Below are positions 52,816-61,147 of a DNA stretch of 62,033 nt, piece after piece. A program made the position numbers and the translations under genes. The notes below the pieces were generated by a model. That model ran no database searches. It had not been told where the DNA came from and saw nothing but the letters and a program-made list of their open reading frames with translations. Numbering within the stretch: position 1 is the stretch's first letter; each line of letters starts with the position of its first letter. Source of the stretch: Pseudomonadota bacterium (GTDB taxonomy: Bacteria; Desulfobacterota; Desulfobulbia; Desulfobulbales; JAGXFP01); the NCBI GenBank assembly GCA_018823285.1, contig JAHJIQ010000057.1:1-62033 (forward strand), in the 5' to 3' direction.

Positions 52816-53253
52816 TCATCCGCCCGGCAGCGATCTTACAATTCCCACCCCGGAAAAGATCTGGTACAGGCAGAGCAGGAGGACTATGAGATTGTTGATG
52901 GCATGAAGGGCCGGAAGAACTATTCTCTTTGCCGGATTCAGGTACAGATAAAACCCGCTGAAAAGCGCAAAAAGAAGGAAAGGGATCAAGGCCATTGCCA
53001 TGTTCCCATGCATGCCGACGAGTATCTGAATGCCTTTATCCTCAAACCGGGAGACAATGATCTCGGCCGCTGCGATGCCACTCAGCATCGAGACGAGTGA
53101 GGCAGCGCCAATGATGACGTGCAGATCACGCCTGAAAGGGACGGTTTTGCCGAAATGGAGGGTTCGAGTTCTCTGAAATCCAAGCCAGGCGGCATAAAAA
53201 GCCAGGAGTATTGCCGCAAACTCAACCATCGGGTGAACCTTGAGGATCAACAT
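52816..53253 (-). CDS. Four-helix membrane protein (DUF4079/cytochrome-b-like)
   Basis: This 145-residue protein has four membrane helices. Histidines recur at helix ends (KVHPMVEFAAI, RRDLHVIIGAAS, GMHGNMAM, PALHAINNL), the layout of four-helix b-type haem proteins and of DUF4079. Haem binding is inferred, not shown. The start is ATG 53253, which has GGAGGTGAT at ideal distance. It sits 26 nt after the response regulator gene, so it may be the sensed or controlled membrane component of this operon. Confidence 0.55.
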   Translation of the reverse strand: MLILKVHPMVEFAAILLAFYAAWLGFQRTRTLHFGKTVPFRRDLHVIIGAASLVSMLSGIAAAEIIVSRFEDKGIQILVGMHGNMAMALIPFLLFALFSGFYLYLNPAKRIVLPALHAINNLIVLLLCLYQIFSGVGIVRSLPGG

Positions 53254-53279
53254 TTCAATCACCTCCGGAAACGGGAATT

Positions 53280-54632
53280 TCACATCTCAAATTTTTCAAG
53301 CCGGTAGATCAGAACATGCCTCGGGATTTTAAGTAGCCGGGCCGCCTCGGAACGGTTGCCGCCGCTTTTCTGCAGCGCCTTGCTGATCAGTTCCTTTTCA
53401 ACCTCTTCAAGGGAGATCCCTGAATCAGGTATTTCAAGATTCAGGACCCCACCGGATTTTTCAGGGCCGGGTGTCCCGCCGCCAAGCCCCATCACCTCTG
53501 CCGTGATCTCATCTCCGCGTCTTAAGATAAATCCCCGCTCCACCGCGTTCTGCAGTTCCCTGATATTGCCAGGCCAGCTGTAATGACGCATCACATCAAG
53601 GGTCTGGCGATTAAAACCGACAGTCGCCGGGGCATTGAGTTTCTTCAGGAAATGCTTCGCGAGAGGACCGATATCCTCGGGCCGCTCCCGTAATGCCGGA
53701 ATATCGAGAAGGATGACGCCCAGCCGATAATAGAGATCTTCGCGGAATTCACCGGTCGCGGTGAGCGCTTTCAGATCACGATTGGTGGCGGCGATGATCC
53801 GGACATCGATATTCTCAACCCGGTCGGAACCCACCGGTTCAACTTCCCGCTCCTGAATGGCGCGAAGCAGTTTGGCCTGCATATCGGGCTTGATCTCCCC
53901 TATTTCATCAAGAAACAGAGTCCCTCCCCGGGCAACCTGGAACCGGCCTTTGCGATTGGCAACCGCGCCGGTAAATGCGCCTTTGACATGGCCGAACAAC
54001 TCGCTTTCAATCAACGTGTCGGGGATGGCCGCGCAATTGACCGCCACCATCACCCCCTGACTCCGCGCGCTCCTGCTGTGGATCAAACGGGCCAGAACCT
54101 CCTTGCCGGTTCCGGATTCCCCGGAGATCAGGACGGTGGCCTCGCTTTCCGCCACCCGCAGGGCAACGTCAAGTAGTTCAGCCATGGCGGAGTTTGCGGT
54201 CACCATTCCTTCCACGCCGGTCAATCGGTCAACCTCTTCGGAAAGCACCCGGTTTTGTGAACGGAGGGTTTTCATCTCCAGGGCTTTCCGGCACGACATC
54301 CGCAGGGTTTCCCGATCAAAGGGCTTGGTGATGAAATTGAAGGCGCCCTGCCCCATGGCCTTGACCGCCATGTCGATGGTGCCGTAAGCGGTGATGACGA
54401 TCACCGGGGTGTCCGGCGAATCCTTCTTGATCCTGGCCAGAATCTCCAGGCCGTTCATATCGCCCAGTTCCACATCGGTCACCACCAGATCGGGGTCGAT
54501 ACCGGAAAAAAGCTGCAGCCCTTCCTTCCCCGATGCTGCGGCATGGACCTCAAAACCTGCGGCGGTCAGATTATAATCGGTAACCCGCCGCAGGCTGTCA
54601 TCGTCATCTATCAGTAAAATTCGACCGGACAT
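53280..54632 (-). CDS. Sigma-54-dependent response regulator (NtrC family)
   Basis: This 450-residue regulator has a receiver with D10-D11 and phospho-acceptor D53 and the AAA+ domain with GESGTGKE at 171-178 and GAFTGA at 218-223 (sigma-54 contact). A Fis-type HTH at the end follows ([20 protein letters not shown]). It activates promoters of the -24/-12 type. It is preceded by its kinase at 17 nt and is in one operon with the rhodanese lipoprotein. Confidence 0.93.
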   Translation of the reverse strand: MSGRILLIDDDDSLRRVTDYNLTAAGFEVHAAASGKEGLQLFSGIDPDLVVTDVELGDMNGLEILARIKKDSPDTPVIVITAYGTIDMAVKAMGQGAFNFITKPFDRETLRMSCRKALEMKTLRSQNRVLSEEVDRLTGVEGMVTANSAMAELLDVALRVAESEATVLISGESGTGKEVLARLIHSRSARSQGVMVAVNCAAIPDTLIESELFGHVKGAFTGAVANRKGRFQVARGGTLFLDEIGEIKPDMQAKLLRAIQEREVEPVGSDRVENIDVRIIAATNRDLKALTATGEFREDLYYRLGVILLDIPALRERPEDIGPLAKHFLKKLNAPATVGFNRQTLDVMRHYSWPGNIRELQNAVERGFILRRGDEITAEVMGLGGGTPGPEKSGGVLNLEIPDSGISLEEVEKELISKALQKSGGNRSEAARLLKIPRHVLIYRLEKFEM

Positions 54633-54649
54633 TGATATCCCCTGTTCGT

Positions 54650-55792
54650 TTATTGATCATCCAGAGCATTGCCCCCCGGCTCATCGTCTTCCGGCCAGGG
54701 CAGAACCACCGTAAAGCAGGCCCCGCCGCTGACGCTTTCGGTCAGAACTATCCTGCCGCCGTAACTTTCAACTATTTTCGCGCTGATCGACAGGCCAAGG
54801 CCGGAGCCATGATCCTTGCCGGACACAAACGGCTTGAAGATCTCCTCTCTGAATTCCCGCGGAACTCCCGGCCCGTTATCGCAGATGGAAATTTCAATGC
54901 AGTCCTCCTCTGAACGGACATCCAGCCGGATCTCACCTTTTTCCGGCAGAACATCTATGGCGTTCAGGATAATATTCAGAAAAACCTGTGACATTTTGTT
55001 GCCGTCCACCAGAAAGGTGTCGCAATTCTCACAGGAGGAGATGACAAAACTCACCTTCTTTTTCTTCAGATGGGTCTCCAGAAGCCTGGACACCCGATGC
55101 AACACATCGTGGAGGGGTTCTCCCTGCGCTTCACGGTCATGGCGTGCCTTGCCCGAAGAATATTGCAGGATTTCACTGAGCGTCACATTGAGACGGTCGA
55201 CCTCCTTCAGGAGAATCTCTCCAAATTCCCTTTTCGGATGATCCGCCGGGAACTCATCGAGAATGATCTCGGCAGTCCCCCTGATCGAACTGAGCGGGTT
55301 CTTGATCTCATGGGCAAGGGAAGCCGACAGCTTGCCAAGGGCCGAGAACTTCTGGCTTTCACCGAGCTGCTCTTCAACTTCAAGCAACATGGCGCTTTCC
55401 CGATGCAGTTTTTTGTACGATTCTTCAAGCTTTTCAGAGAGATTCTGATACTTCACCCTGAGCCTCGCCTCCCGACTGGCGATAAAACCCGTTACTGTAC
55501 CGGCCGCAATATAGAGAACAACCTCAAGCAGTTCGTTCAGATAAATTCTCGGGTCATCACCGATATAGAGGAGAAGGTGGGGAATGAAGGCGACCGACGA
55601 AAGAACCGAGAAAAAAAGCCCGCCCCGGATCCCGAACCAGATCCCCCCCATGACGATCGGAAAATAGCTGAGCCTTCTGTAGGTCCCGTGGTAGACCCCG
55701 AGTTCTCCCGGGGTGAAGAAATGGAGCAGTCCGATCGCAATGACGACAAGCAGCAGACTGCCGAACATTATTTTACGCGACAACTGTATCAT
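54650..55792 (-). CDS. Membrane sensor histidine kinase (NtrB/ZraS-like)
   Basis: This is a kinase of about 380 residues. The first 115 residues hold about four membrane helices with little outside the membrane. A coiled linker follows, then the H-box SLAHEIKNPLSSIRGTAEI (H161) and a HATPase domain with NIILNAIDVL, CDNGPGVP and GSGLGLSISAKI. It pairs with the NtrC-type regulator 17 nt downstream. The start is uncertain: ATG 55792 lies 4 nt after the rhodanese stop, while an in-frame TTG at 55816 overlaps that gene. Confidence 0.9.
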   Translation of the reverse strand: MIQLSRKIMFGSLLLVVIAIGLLHFFTPGELGVYHGTYRRLSYFPIVMGGIWFGIRGGLFFSVLSSVAFIPHLLLYIGDDPRIYLNELLEVVLYIAAGTVTGFIASREARLRVKYQNLSEKLEESYKKLHRESAMLLEVEEQLGESQKFSALGKLSASLAHEIKNPLSSIRGTAEIILDEFPADHPKREFGEILLKEVDRLNVTLSEILQYSSGKARHDREAQGEPLHDVLHRVSRLLETHLKKKKVSFVISSCENCDTFLVDGNKMSQVFLNIILNAIDVLPEKGEIRLDVRSEEDCIEISICDNGPGVPREFREEIFKPFVSGKDHGSGLGLSISAKIVESYGGRIVLTESVSGGACFTVVLPWPEDDEPGGNALDDQ

Positions 55793-55796
55793 GTGA

Positions 55797-56204
55797 TCAA
55801 TACTCACTCTTTTCAACCGGATAACCGGCTTTTTCCCAGCCCACGAAATTACCCTGCAGATGGCGCAGATTGCTGAACCCAGCCACTTTCAGAAAAAAAG
55901 CGGCCAGAACAGCCCTGGGACCATGGGCACAGTATACCACTACTTCCTGGTTCCTGCTCGAAACAGGCACCCGGTCCAGATGAAACGGCAGGGACAGAAC
56001 CGGGATATGCACGGCACCGGGTATATGCCCCCTGTCATATTCACCTCTAGTCCGCACATCAATAATGACAGGATCAGATCTACCCCCACGACTGGCGGAG
56101 AAAGCCTCCCTGCTCACCTGTACAGCACACCCATGGAGCAGCAACAATCCAAGCAACAGAAAACATCTGTTTATCATCGACAGATTATGGATCATAGAGG
56201 CCAT
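55797..56204 (-). CDS. Rhodanese-domain lipoprotein
   Basis: This 135-residue protein has a lipoprotein signal ending LLLLHGC (C26) and a single rhodanese domain: VIIDVRTRGEYDRGHIPGA and VVVYCAHGPRA with catalytic C92. It would bind or transfer sulfane sulfur at the outer face of a membrane. The start is ATG 56204 with GGGAG 8 nt upstream. It is first in an operon with a kinase, regulator and haem-like membrane protein, which suggests that a sulfur signal is involved. Confidence 0.78.
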   Translation of the reverse strand: MASMIHNLSMINRCFLLLGLLLLHGCAVQVSREAFSASRGGRSDPVIIDVRTRGEYDRGHIPGAVHIPVLSLPFHLDRVPVSSRNQEVVVYCAHGPRAVLAAFFLKVAGFSNLRHLQGNFVGWEKAGYPVEKSEY

Positions 56205-56366
56205 TATAGTAACTCCCGGGGCAAAGAAACAGTCCGGGGACAACAATCTTGACCTGAACATCAGATGTCCCGATTCCCGCTGGCCCTCCTTCCGCTTTCC
56301 TGATTAGACGATAACCAGCTGATATATTTATATTTAATTGCATATGCGTGGTGCGGAAATGGCGCG

Positions 56367-56622
56367 ACCCATCCTTCGACAGGCTCAGGATGATCCCTCG
56401 ACAAGCTCGGGATGAGCGGGTTGAACAAGGTTGGGATGATCCCTCGACCGGCTCGGGATGAGCGGATTGAACAGGGTCGGGATTCCCCCTCGACAGGCTC
56501 GGGATGGGCGGATTGAACAGGGTTGGGATGACCCCTCGACAGGCTCCGGGTGAGCGGGTTGGACAGGGTTGGAATGCGTTGGGTAACCGCGAATCCGCTC
56601 ATCCTGAGCTTGTCGAAGGGTG
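56367..56622. repeat. 46-bp tandem repeat array with inverted partner
   Basis: Four 46-bp units (56392-56437, 56438-56483, 56484-56529, 56530-56575) share CCCTCGAC, GGCTCGGGATG, AGCGG and TTGAACAGG. A partial unit with CCTTCGACAGGCTCAGGAT precedes them, and an inverted copy, CATCCTGAGCTTGTCGAAGG, follows at about 56600-56620. This CCTTCGACAGGCTCAGGATG type is a short palindromic repeat found in many genomes. The rest of 56205-56818 has no gene. Confidence 0.85.
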
Positions 56623-56818
56623 AGTCTGCCGAAGGGCAAGCCTGTCAAAGAGTTGGCTTGTAAAAGTTTCAACGGCTGAAAACAGGTGGGCTCCGGAGAC
56701 AATTGAAGCTCCCCGCGGCAAGCCACGGGGAATCTCCGTATGGAAGGTTACTTACATCAGATTCGCTCACTAACCCCGCGACAAGCTGCAGGGAATGCGT
56801 TTCGCTATGCATGTTCAC

Positions 56819-57715
56819 TCAGGTCGCAACCGGAGCCTGCTCAACCGCCGCGTCCTGTGCGGACTCGTTTTCCTTTTTGATATGAAACCGCTTCTGGATC
56901 CGCCGCAACGACACAAGTTTACCGGCACGGGAGGCCGGGGTCAGGAAGGACTTGAGCTTCACTTCCAGCAATCTCGGGTTGACCTCACTGCTGATCGCCG
57001 CAACTCCTTCCATCACAATTTTCTGCAGAAGAAGTTCCTGGTTGGTCCGCTCATGCAGTCTTGCGGCAAAGGGCACAAAGAAAAAATTTGAAAAGACTAT
57101 TCCATACAAGGTTGAGGTAAGCGCGATGGGAACGGTTTTCAGAATCACCGCAGTATCGCCGACCCCGGCGATCATCCCGATCAATCCCACCACGCTGCCG
57201 ATGATCCCGAATGACGGAAAAAGATCCGCCATGGTCCGCAGCACCCGCTCGCTGTCGTCCCGCCGCATCCTGAAAAAATACATTTCGGTATTCAGAAGAT
57301 CACGAATCTGCTGCTCACTGTATCCATCAACCAGGTACCCGAGGGCTGTCCGCAATGCCATCAGCGAGGTCTCCTCCTCATCCTCCTGCAGGGAAAGGAG
57401 CCCCTTGAATCTGGATTTCACCGAAAGATCGACCATGATCCCGACAATATCCGAGGCCCGCTTGCCGGGCTGCCGGAAGGAGTAGCGGAGCACTCGGTAG
57501 ACAATCTGCAGCCTGCTGGCCGGATAACAGATCAGGGTGGCGCCGAGCGTGCCGCCGACTACGATCAGAAGCCCGGATAGATTGAAAAACAGGCCGATAT
57601 TGCCATGCAAAACAAAACCCGAGGCAAACAAGGCGACACTGAATATCAATCCGAAGATGGTCCTGAAGTCCATTGACCGCATTGCCGATTTTTCTGGTCC
57701 GGAATCTTTAAGCAT
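56819..57715 (-). CDS. motA: MotA-type proton/ion channel subunit
   Basis: This 298-residue protein has four membrane helices. The MotA/TolQ/ExbB channel region is DLFPSFGIIGSVVGLIGMIA then IALTSTLYGIVFSNFFFVPFA. The large cytoplasmic loop and the length fit MotA of the flagellar motor or a related MotAB unit. It is 8 nt downstream of motB. The motB-motA order is opposite to the usual one. No other flagellar gene is nearby. Confidence 0.88.
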   Translation of the reverse strand: MLKDSGPEKSAMRSMDFRTIFGLIFSVALFASGFVLHGNIGLFFNLSGLLIVVGGTLGATLICYPASRLQIVYRVLRYSFRQPGKRASDIVGIMVDLSVKSRFKGLLSLQEDEEETSLMALRTALGYLVDGYSEQQIRDLLNTEMYFFRMRRDDSERVLRTMADLFPSFGIIGSVVGLIGMIAGVGDTAVILKTVPIALTSTLYGIVFSNFFFVPFAARLHERTNQELLLQKIVMEGVAAISSEVNPRLLEVKLKSFLTPASRAGKLVSLRRIQKRFHIKKENESAQDAAVEQAPVAT

Positions 57716-57723
57716 GAGCGCCT

Positions 57724-58572
57724 CTAATAAGATGGTTTGTCCCTGGTGATAATTATCTCCACCCTGCGGTTCACTGCCCGGTTTGCCGGAGTGTCATTCT
57801 CCCGGAGAGGCTGGAAGTAGGAATGCCCCGTGACGAAGAACCGCTTTTCCGGAACCTTCAGTTCATCGATCATAAACCGGGCAACCGCCGTTGCCCGGGC
57901 CACCGAAAGTTCCCAGTTTGAAGGATACCGGTCCGTGCTGATCGGTGTGGGATCGGTATGCCCGACCACATTGATCATATAGGGTGTTTTCAAGATGATT
58001 CGGGCTACTCCGGCGAGGGCTCTTTCGGCGCCCGGCTTGACCTCGGCCCTGCCGGGATCAAAAAGAAGATCGTTGGTCATGGTAAATCGGATCGATTCAT
58101 CAGGGGCAAGATTCACATCGGCAAAATCACCAATATCCTCAGAGTTGATGATTCTTCGGCTCAGGTTGAAAATCTCACCAGTCGATTCAAGGGCCGTATC
58201 CGTGATATCTCCTGGACCGCCGCTGGAGGATGGCCCCGAACTGCCGGGGGCAAGCGTGACATTTTTCCTCCTGTAAACCTGCCAGTTCTCTTCGAAGGTA
58301 TGGTTTGAAGCCTGATAGATATACAGCACCGCAAAAAGGATGAACATGGTCATCATCAGGTCGGACCAGGCAATCGACCAGTGCATGGACCTCGGCTGAT
58401 AGGGACGCCGCAGATACTCATCCTCATTATAGACCCGCAAACGGCCGGCTGCGTCCGCCCTGAAGGACTGCGATTCCTGAATTGCCGGCTGTTCGTCGTC
58501 TCCGGGCGCACTTTTCAGTGGTCCGGCCCCGGGCTGCCTGTTTTCGGCCCCTGTTATTTTACCTTCTTTCAT
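57724..58572 (-). CDS. motB: MotB-type stator subunit with OmpA domain
   Basis: This 282-residue protein has a cytoplasmic N-terminus of about 65 residues and one membrane helix with the ion-binding aspartate D71 in IAWSDLMMTMFILFAVLY. A C-terminal OmpA-like peptidoglycan-binding domain follows (VVGHTDPTPISTDRYPSNWE, NRAVNRRVEIIITRD). Together with MotA it forms an ion-driven stator anchored to the cell wall. The segment after the membrane helix is Ser/Gly-rich. Confidence 0.9.
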   Translation of the reverse strand: MKEGKITGAENRQPGAGPLKSAPGDDEQPAIQESQSFRADAAGRLRVYNEDEYLRRPYQPRSMHWSIAWSDLMMTMFILFAVLYIYQASNHTFEENWQVYRRKNVTLAPGSSGPSSSGGPGDITDTALESTGEIFNLSRRIINSEDIGDFADVNLAPDESIRFTMTNDLLFDPGRAEVKPGAERALAGVARIILKTPYMINVVGHTDPTPISTDRYPSNWELSVARATAVARFMIDELKVPEKRFFVTGHSYFQPLRENDTPANRAVNRRVEIIITRDKPSY

Positions 58573-58694
58573 AAACTCCCTGGAACGCGCTCAGATCATT
58601 GCCAAATGAAGACTCCGGCCTTTTAAACATATCGGCCGCAGCAGGGATCTCTTGAATGAAATGTGAGGGAACAGCAAATCAGGAAAATTGTTAT

Positions 58695-58773
58695 TTTCAC
58701 CCTTCGGGGATACGTCTCGATGTCTCGCGAGCCCGTTTGTCGGTGCGAGCAGAGGAGCTGCTCTACCCGGCTT
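58695..58773. repeat. Dispersed intergenic repeat, copy H
   Basis: This copy is in minus orientation: AAGCCGGGTAGAGCAG, CTCCT, CTGCTCGCACCGACAAACG, GAGACATCGAGACGTAT, CCCCGAAGGGTGAAAA. Its first bases supply the TAG stop of the EAL/HDOD gene, which comes from the same direction. Confidence 0.8.
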
Positions 58774-59983
58774 GAATCCTGGTCAATGAATCTGCGAAGG
58801 CGACTGCGGTCAGGTAATAATCTGGAACGTTTTTCGGCTCCACACCGAGCGCAGTGAATGCCTTGAGACATTTTTCCATTTCATTTCTCTCATAAGCATC
58901 CGTCGCCGTTAAAAATGGCACAAGAGGACCGGTCTTCTTCATCAGCGCGTCCTTGATTGCCTCGTCAATCGGCAACTTTTCCATCACTTCCTTCATCGGC
59001 GTATCAAGAAGGCCGTCGATCATCGAGAACAACCCCAACAGGAACACCTCCGAAGAATCCGGCCAAACCCGGCTTTCGCCAGCCAGCAACTCACAGAATC
59101 TTGCCCGGACCACTGAAAGCTTCAGCAGCTCAACGGGCTTGTCGGTGGCAATCTCTGAAACCAGGAGAAGAATAACGAAGCGCTTCACCCCCTGCTCACC
59201 GATATAGACGATGGCATGGGCAACGGACTCTATTTTCTTCTGCAGATAATAATAGGCTGAATTGATATACCTCAGAAGTTTATAGGTCATCCCCACATCC
59301 CTGGAGAATATTTCCTTCAGGGTTTTGATGGTAGTGCTCTTCCTGTTCACTTCCGCCAGTAACTGCAGAAGATTGATCTTGCTGGCGGGGATTTCCTTCG
59401 ACTGAATCATCTGGGGCTTGCCGAAAAAATACCCCTGGAAGAAAGTAAAGCCAAGCTTCATTGCCTGCTCGAACTCCTGCAGCGTTTCAACCTTCTCGGC
59501 CAGGAGTTTTACATCGCGGTTGGCGAGTTTGTACCGGACCCTCTCCAGATCAGTCCCTTTGGTCAGGGAGAAATCAATTTTAATGATTTTTGCCAGGTTG
59601 ATCAGGGGCTCCAGATTACGGTGGTGGATAAAATCATCCAGGGCCAGAACATACCCCTTTTCCACAAACTCTTTGCAGACCGCAATAATCGCCGGTGATG
59701 GCGGCACATCCTCAAGGACCTCGATGACAACCAGGTTATTGGGAAAGGAGAGGGGAACTTTTTTCAGCAGCAGCTCTTCCGTGAAATTGATAAAGCACGG
59801 TTTTGAGGAAGAGATCTTTTCTATGCCTTCGGTAAGGAATGCGGTGGTCAGGAGGCTGGTGGTGGCCCGTTCCCCGCTGATCTGCCCCAGAGCGTAATGG
59901 GCGGCCCCGCGATACAGAAGTTCATAGGCCTGCAGCCGTTTATTCCCGTCGAGAATCGGCTGTCTGGCAATATACATTTCCAT
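58763..59983 (-). CDS. EAL/HDOD (YuxH-type) signalling protein
   Basis: This is a 406-residue protein. The N-terminal EAL-like domain (about 1-190) has AYELLYRG in place of EAL and lacks several metal ligands, so it is probably not an active c-di-GMP phosphodiesterase. The C-terminal HDOD domain (about 195-390) has DVGMTYKLLRYINSAYY and an IVYIGEQGVKRFVILLLVSE stretch. Such proteins act as regulatory hubs. The last residues and stop codon run into repeat copy H. Confidence 0.85.
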   Translation of the reverse strand: MEMYIARQPILDGNKRLQAYELLYRGAAHYALGQISGERATTSLLTTAFLTEGIEKISSSKPCFINFTEELLLKKVPLSFPNNLVVIEVLEDVPPSPAIIAVCKEFVEKGYVLALDDFIHHRNLEPLINLAKIIKIDFSLTKGTDLERVRYKLANRDVKLLAEKVETLQEFEQAMKLGFTFFQGYFFGKPQMIQSKEIPASKINLLQLLAEVNRKSTTIKTLKEIFSRDVGMTYKLLRYINSAYYYLQKKIESVAHAIVYIGEQGVKRFVILLLVSEIATDKPVELLKLSVVRARFCELLAGESRVWPDSSEVFLLGLFSMIDGLLDTPMKEVMEKLPIDEAIKDALMKKTGPLVPFLTATDAYERNEMEKCLKAFTALGVEPKNVPDYYLTAVAFADSLTRIQAG

Positions 59984-60068
59984 ATCGGACCATCTGAAAA
60001 AAGTTTTAGAAGGCGGACACGCTACGCCGGAAAACAGGGCAACAAAAGTATCATATCAGAAACAATTG

Positions 60069-60094
60069 CTGATTTGGGAAACTGATTTGGGAAA
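60069..60094. repeat. 13-bp direct duplication
   Basis: CTGATTTGGGAAA occurs twice in a row immediately before the stop codon position of the CsgG-like gene (on its 3' side). It is a simple slippage-type duplication in the spacer. Confidence 0.7.
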
Positions 60095-61078
60095 CTAAAT
60101 GGCGGGGCTCTCTTCAGACACTTCTTTGACGGGCTTTTCTTCCGGGACCCTTTGCAGAATCTGACCGGGAGAGAAATCGCCTTCGAGGATTCTGGCGTGG
60201 GAGAAGTAGTCTTCCACCTGGACAACCTCAACCTTGCCCATATTTCTGCCCGGCAGGCGGCCAAGTTCATTACCGGTCTGGGGATCCACCAGAATCTCCC
60301 CCTGCTCATGGGCGGTCCAGACACTGCCGACTTCCACCGCCCGATCGACTCCCCCGGAGAAAATCAGGGTATCGCCGACAACCTTGACCACGCTGGGGTA
60401 CCATTTTTCCCGGACGATCGTCTCGCTGATACTTCGGATGCATTTCCTGATCACGTTGGTGGTCGCTTCGCCGAGCGGGGTCTTGTAGAACGAGTTCGCA
60501 CCAAAAGTCACTTTTTTATAGGTTGCGGCAAAATCAACCTCGCCGGCCCAGACACTGTCGGAAAAACTTTTGCTGACCACAACTTCGCCGGTTTCCACAT
60601 CGGTCACATAGAGAGTCACCGAAACCACCGCCATCTGACCGCTGGTCCCCATACCGAAGTTTCTTACAAAACCACTTATCCCGCCACCCGCAACATGGGA
60701 GAAATCGGTCACCGCGCCCTTGATGAGATATTTGACATTCTTCAAACGCCCCTTGTCGAGCCGCCCTTCCCTCCTGAACTTCGGACTGTTCTGCATCTCG
60801 AGCTCCCTGATCACGTCCTGGATATCTGCCCGGTTCAGAACGGTGTACCGCCGGGAATTGACCAGTTCATCAACCAGCCGGTCGCGGATGCCCTGGCCCA
60901 GGTTCCAGCGGTATGGGAAATTGGCCTTGTTTTCAAAATCGAGAATGGCGATGGTTGGAATATTATAGTCCCGGACTGCTCTCGGCAGGGGGCGAACAGC
61001 GTGCGATGCGCAGCCGGAGAGCAAGACGATAATCAGAAACAAGGATATTTTCCGGAAGAGGCTCATTAATTTATCCAT
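60095..61078 (-). CDS. CsgG/HfaB-like lipoprotein
   Basis: This 327-residue protein has a lipoprotein signal (SLFLIIVLLSGC, C23). The CsgG-like domain has PTIAILDFENKA, GIRDRLVDELVNSRRYTVLNR, YLIKGAVTDF and VTLYVTDVETGEVV. CsgG forms the outer-membrane pore for curli subunits, and relatives such as HfaB secrete other anchors. Here a C-terminal extension of about 90 residues (FSGGVDRAVEVGSVW onwards) is added, typical of CsgG-like lipoproteins of unknown role. The start is unsure among M9 (chosen, 61078), M13 and an upstream TTG. Confidence 0.75.
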   Translation of the reverse strand: MDKLMSLFRKISLFLIIVLLSGCASHAVRPLPRAVRDYNIPTIAILDFENKANFPYRWNLGQGIRDRLVDELVNSRRYTVLNRADIQDVIRELEMQNSPKFRREGRLDKGRLKNVKYLIKGAVTDFSHVAGGGISGFVRNFGMGTSGQMAVVSVTLYVTDVETGEVVVSKSFSDSVWAGEVDFAATYKKVTFGANSFYKTPLGEATTNVIRKCIRSISETIVREKWYPSVVKVVGDTLIFSGGVDRAVEVGSVWTAHEQGEILVDPQTGNELGRLPGRNMGKVEVVQVEDYFSHARILEGDFSPGQILQRVPEEKPVKEVSEESPAI

Positions 61079-61147
61079 TATCTGTTCTGAAGAGCATATC
61101 AAAAGCGCCCGGGAAAAAACAATACGGAAACAACTGTTGGGCGGTTT

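Noticed and set aside
56367..56622. CRISPR array
   Set aside because: The 46-bp units are directly adjacent without unique spacers and belong to a palindromic repeat type, so they are tandem repeats.
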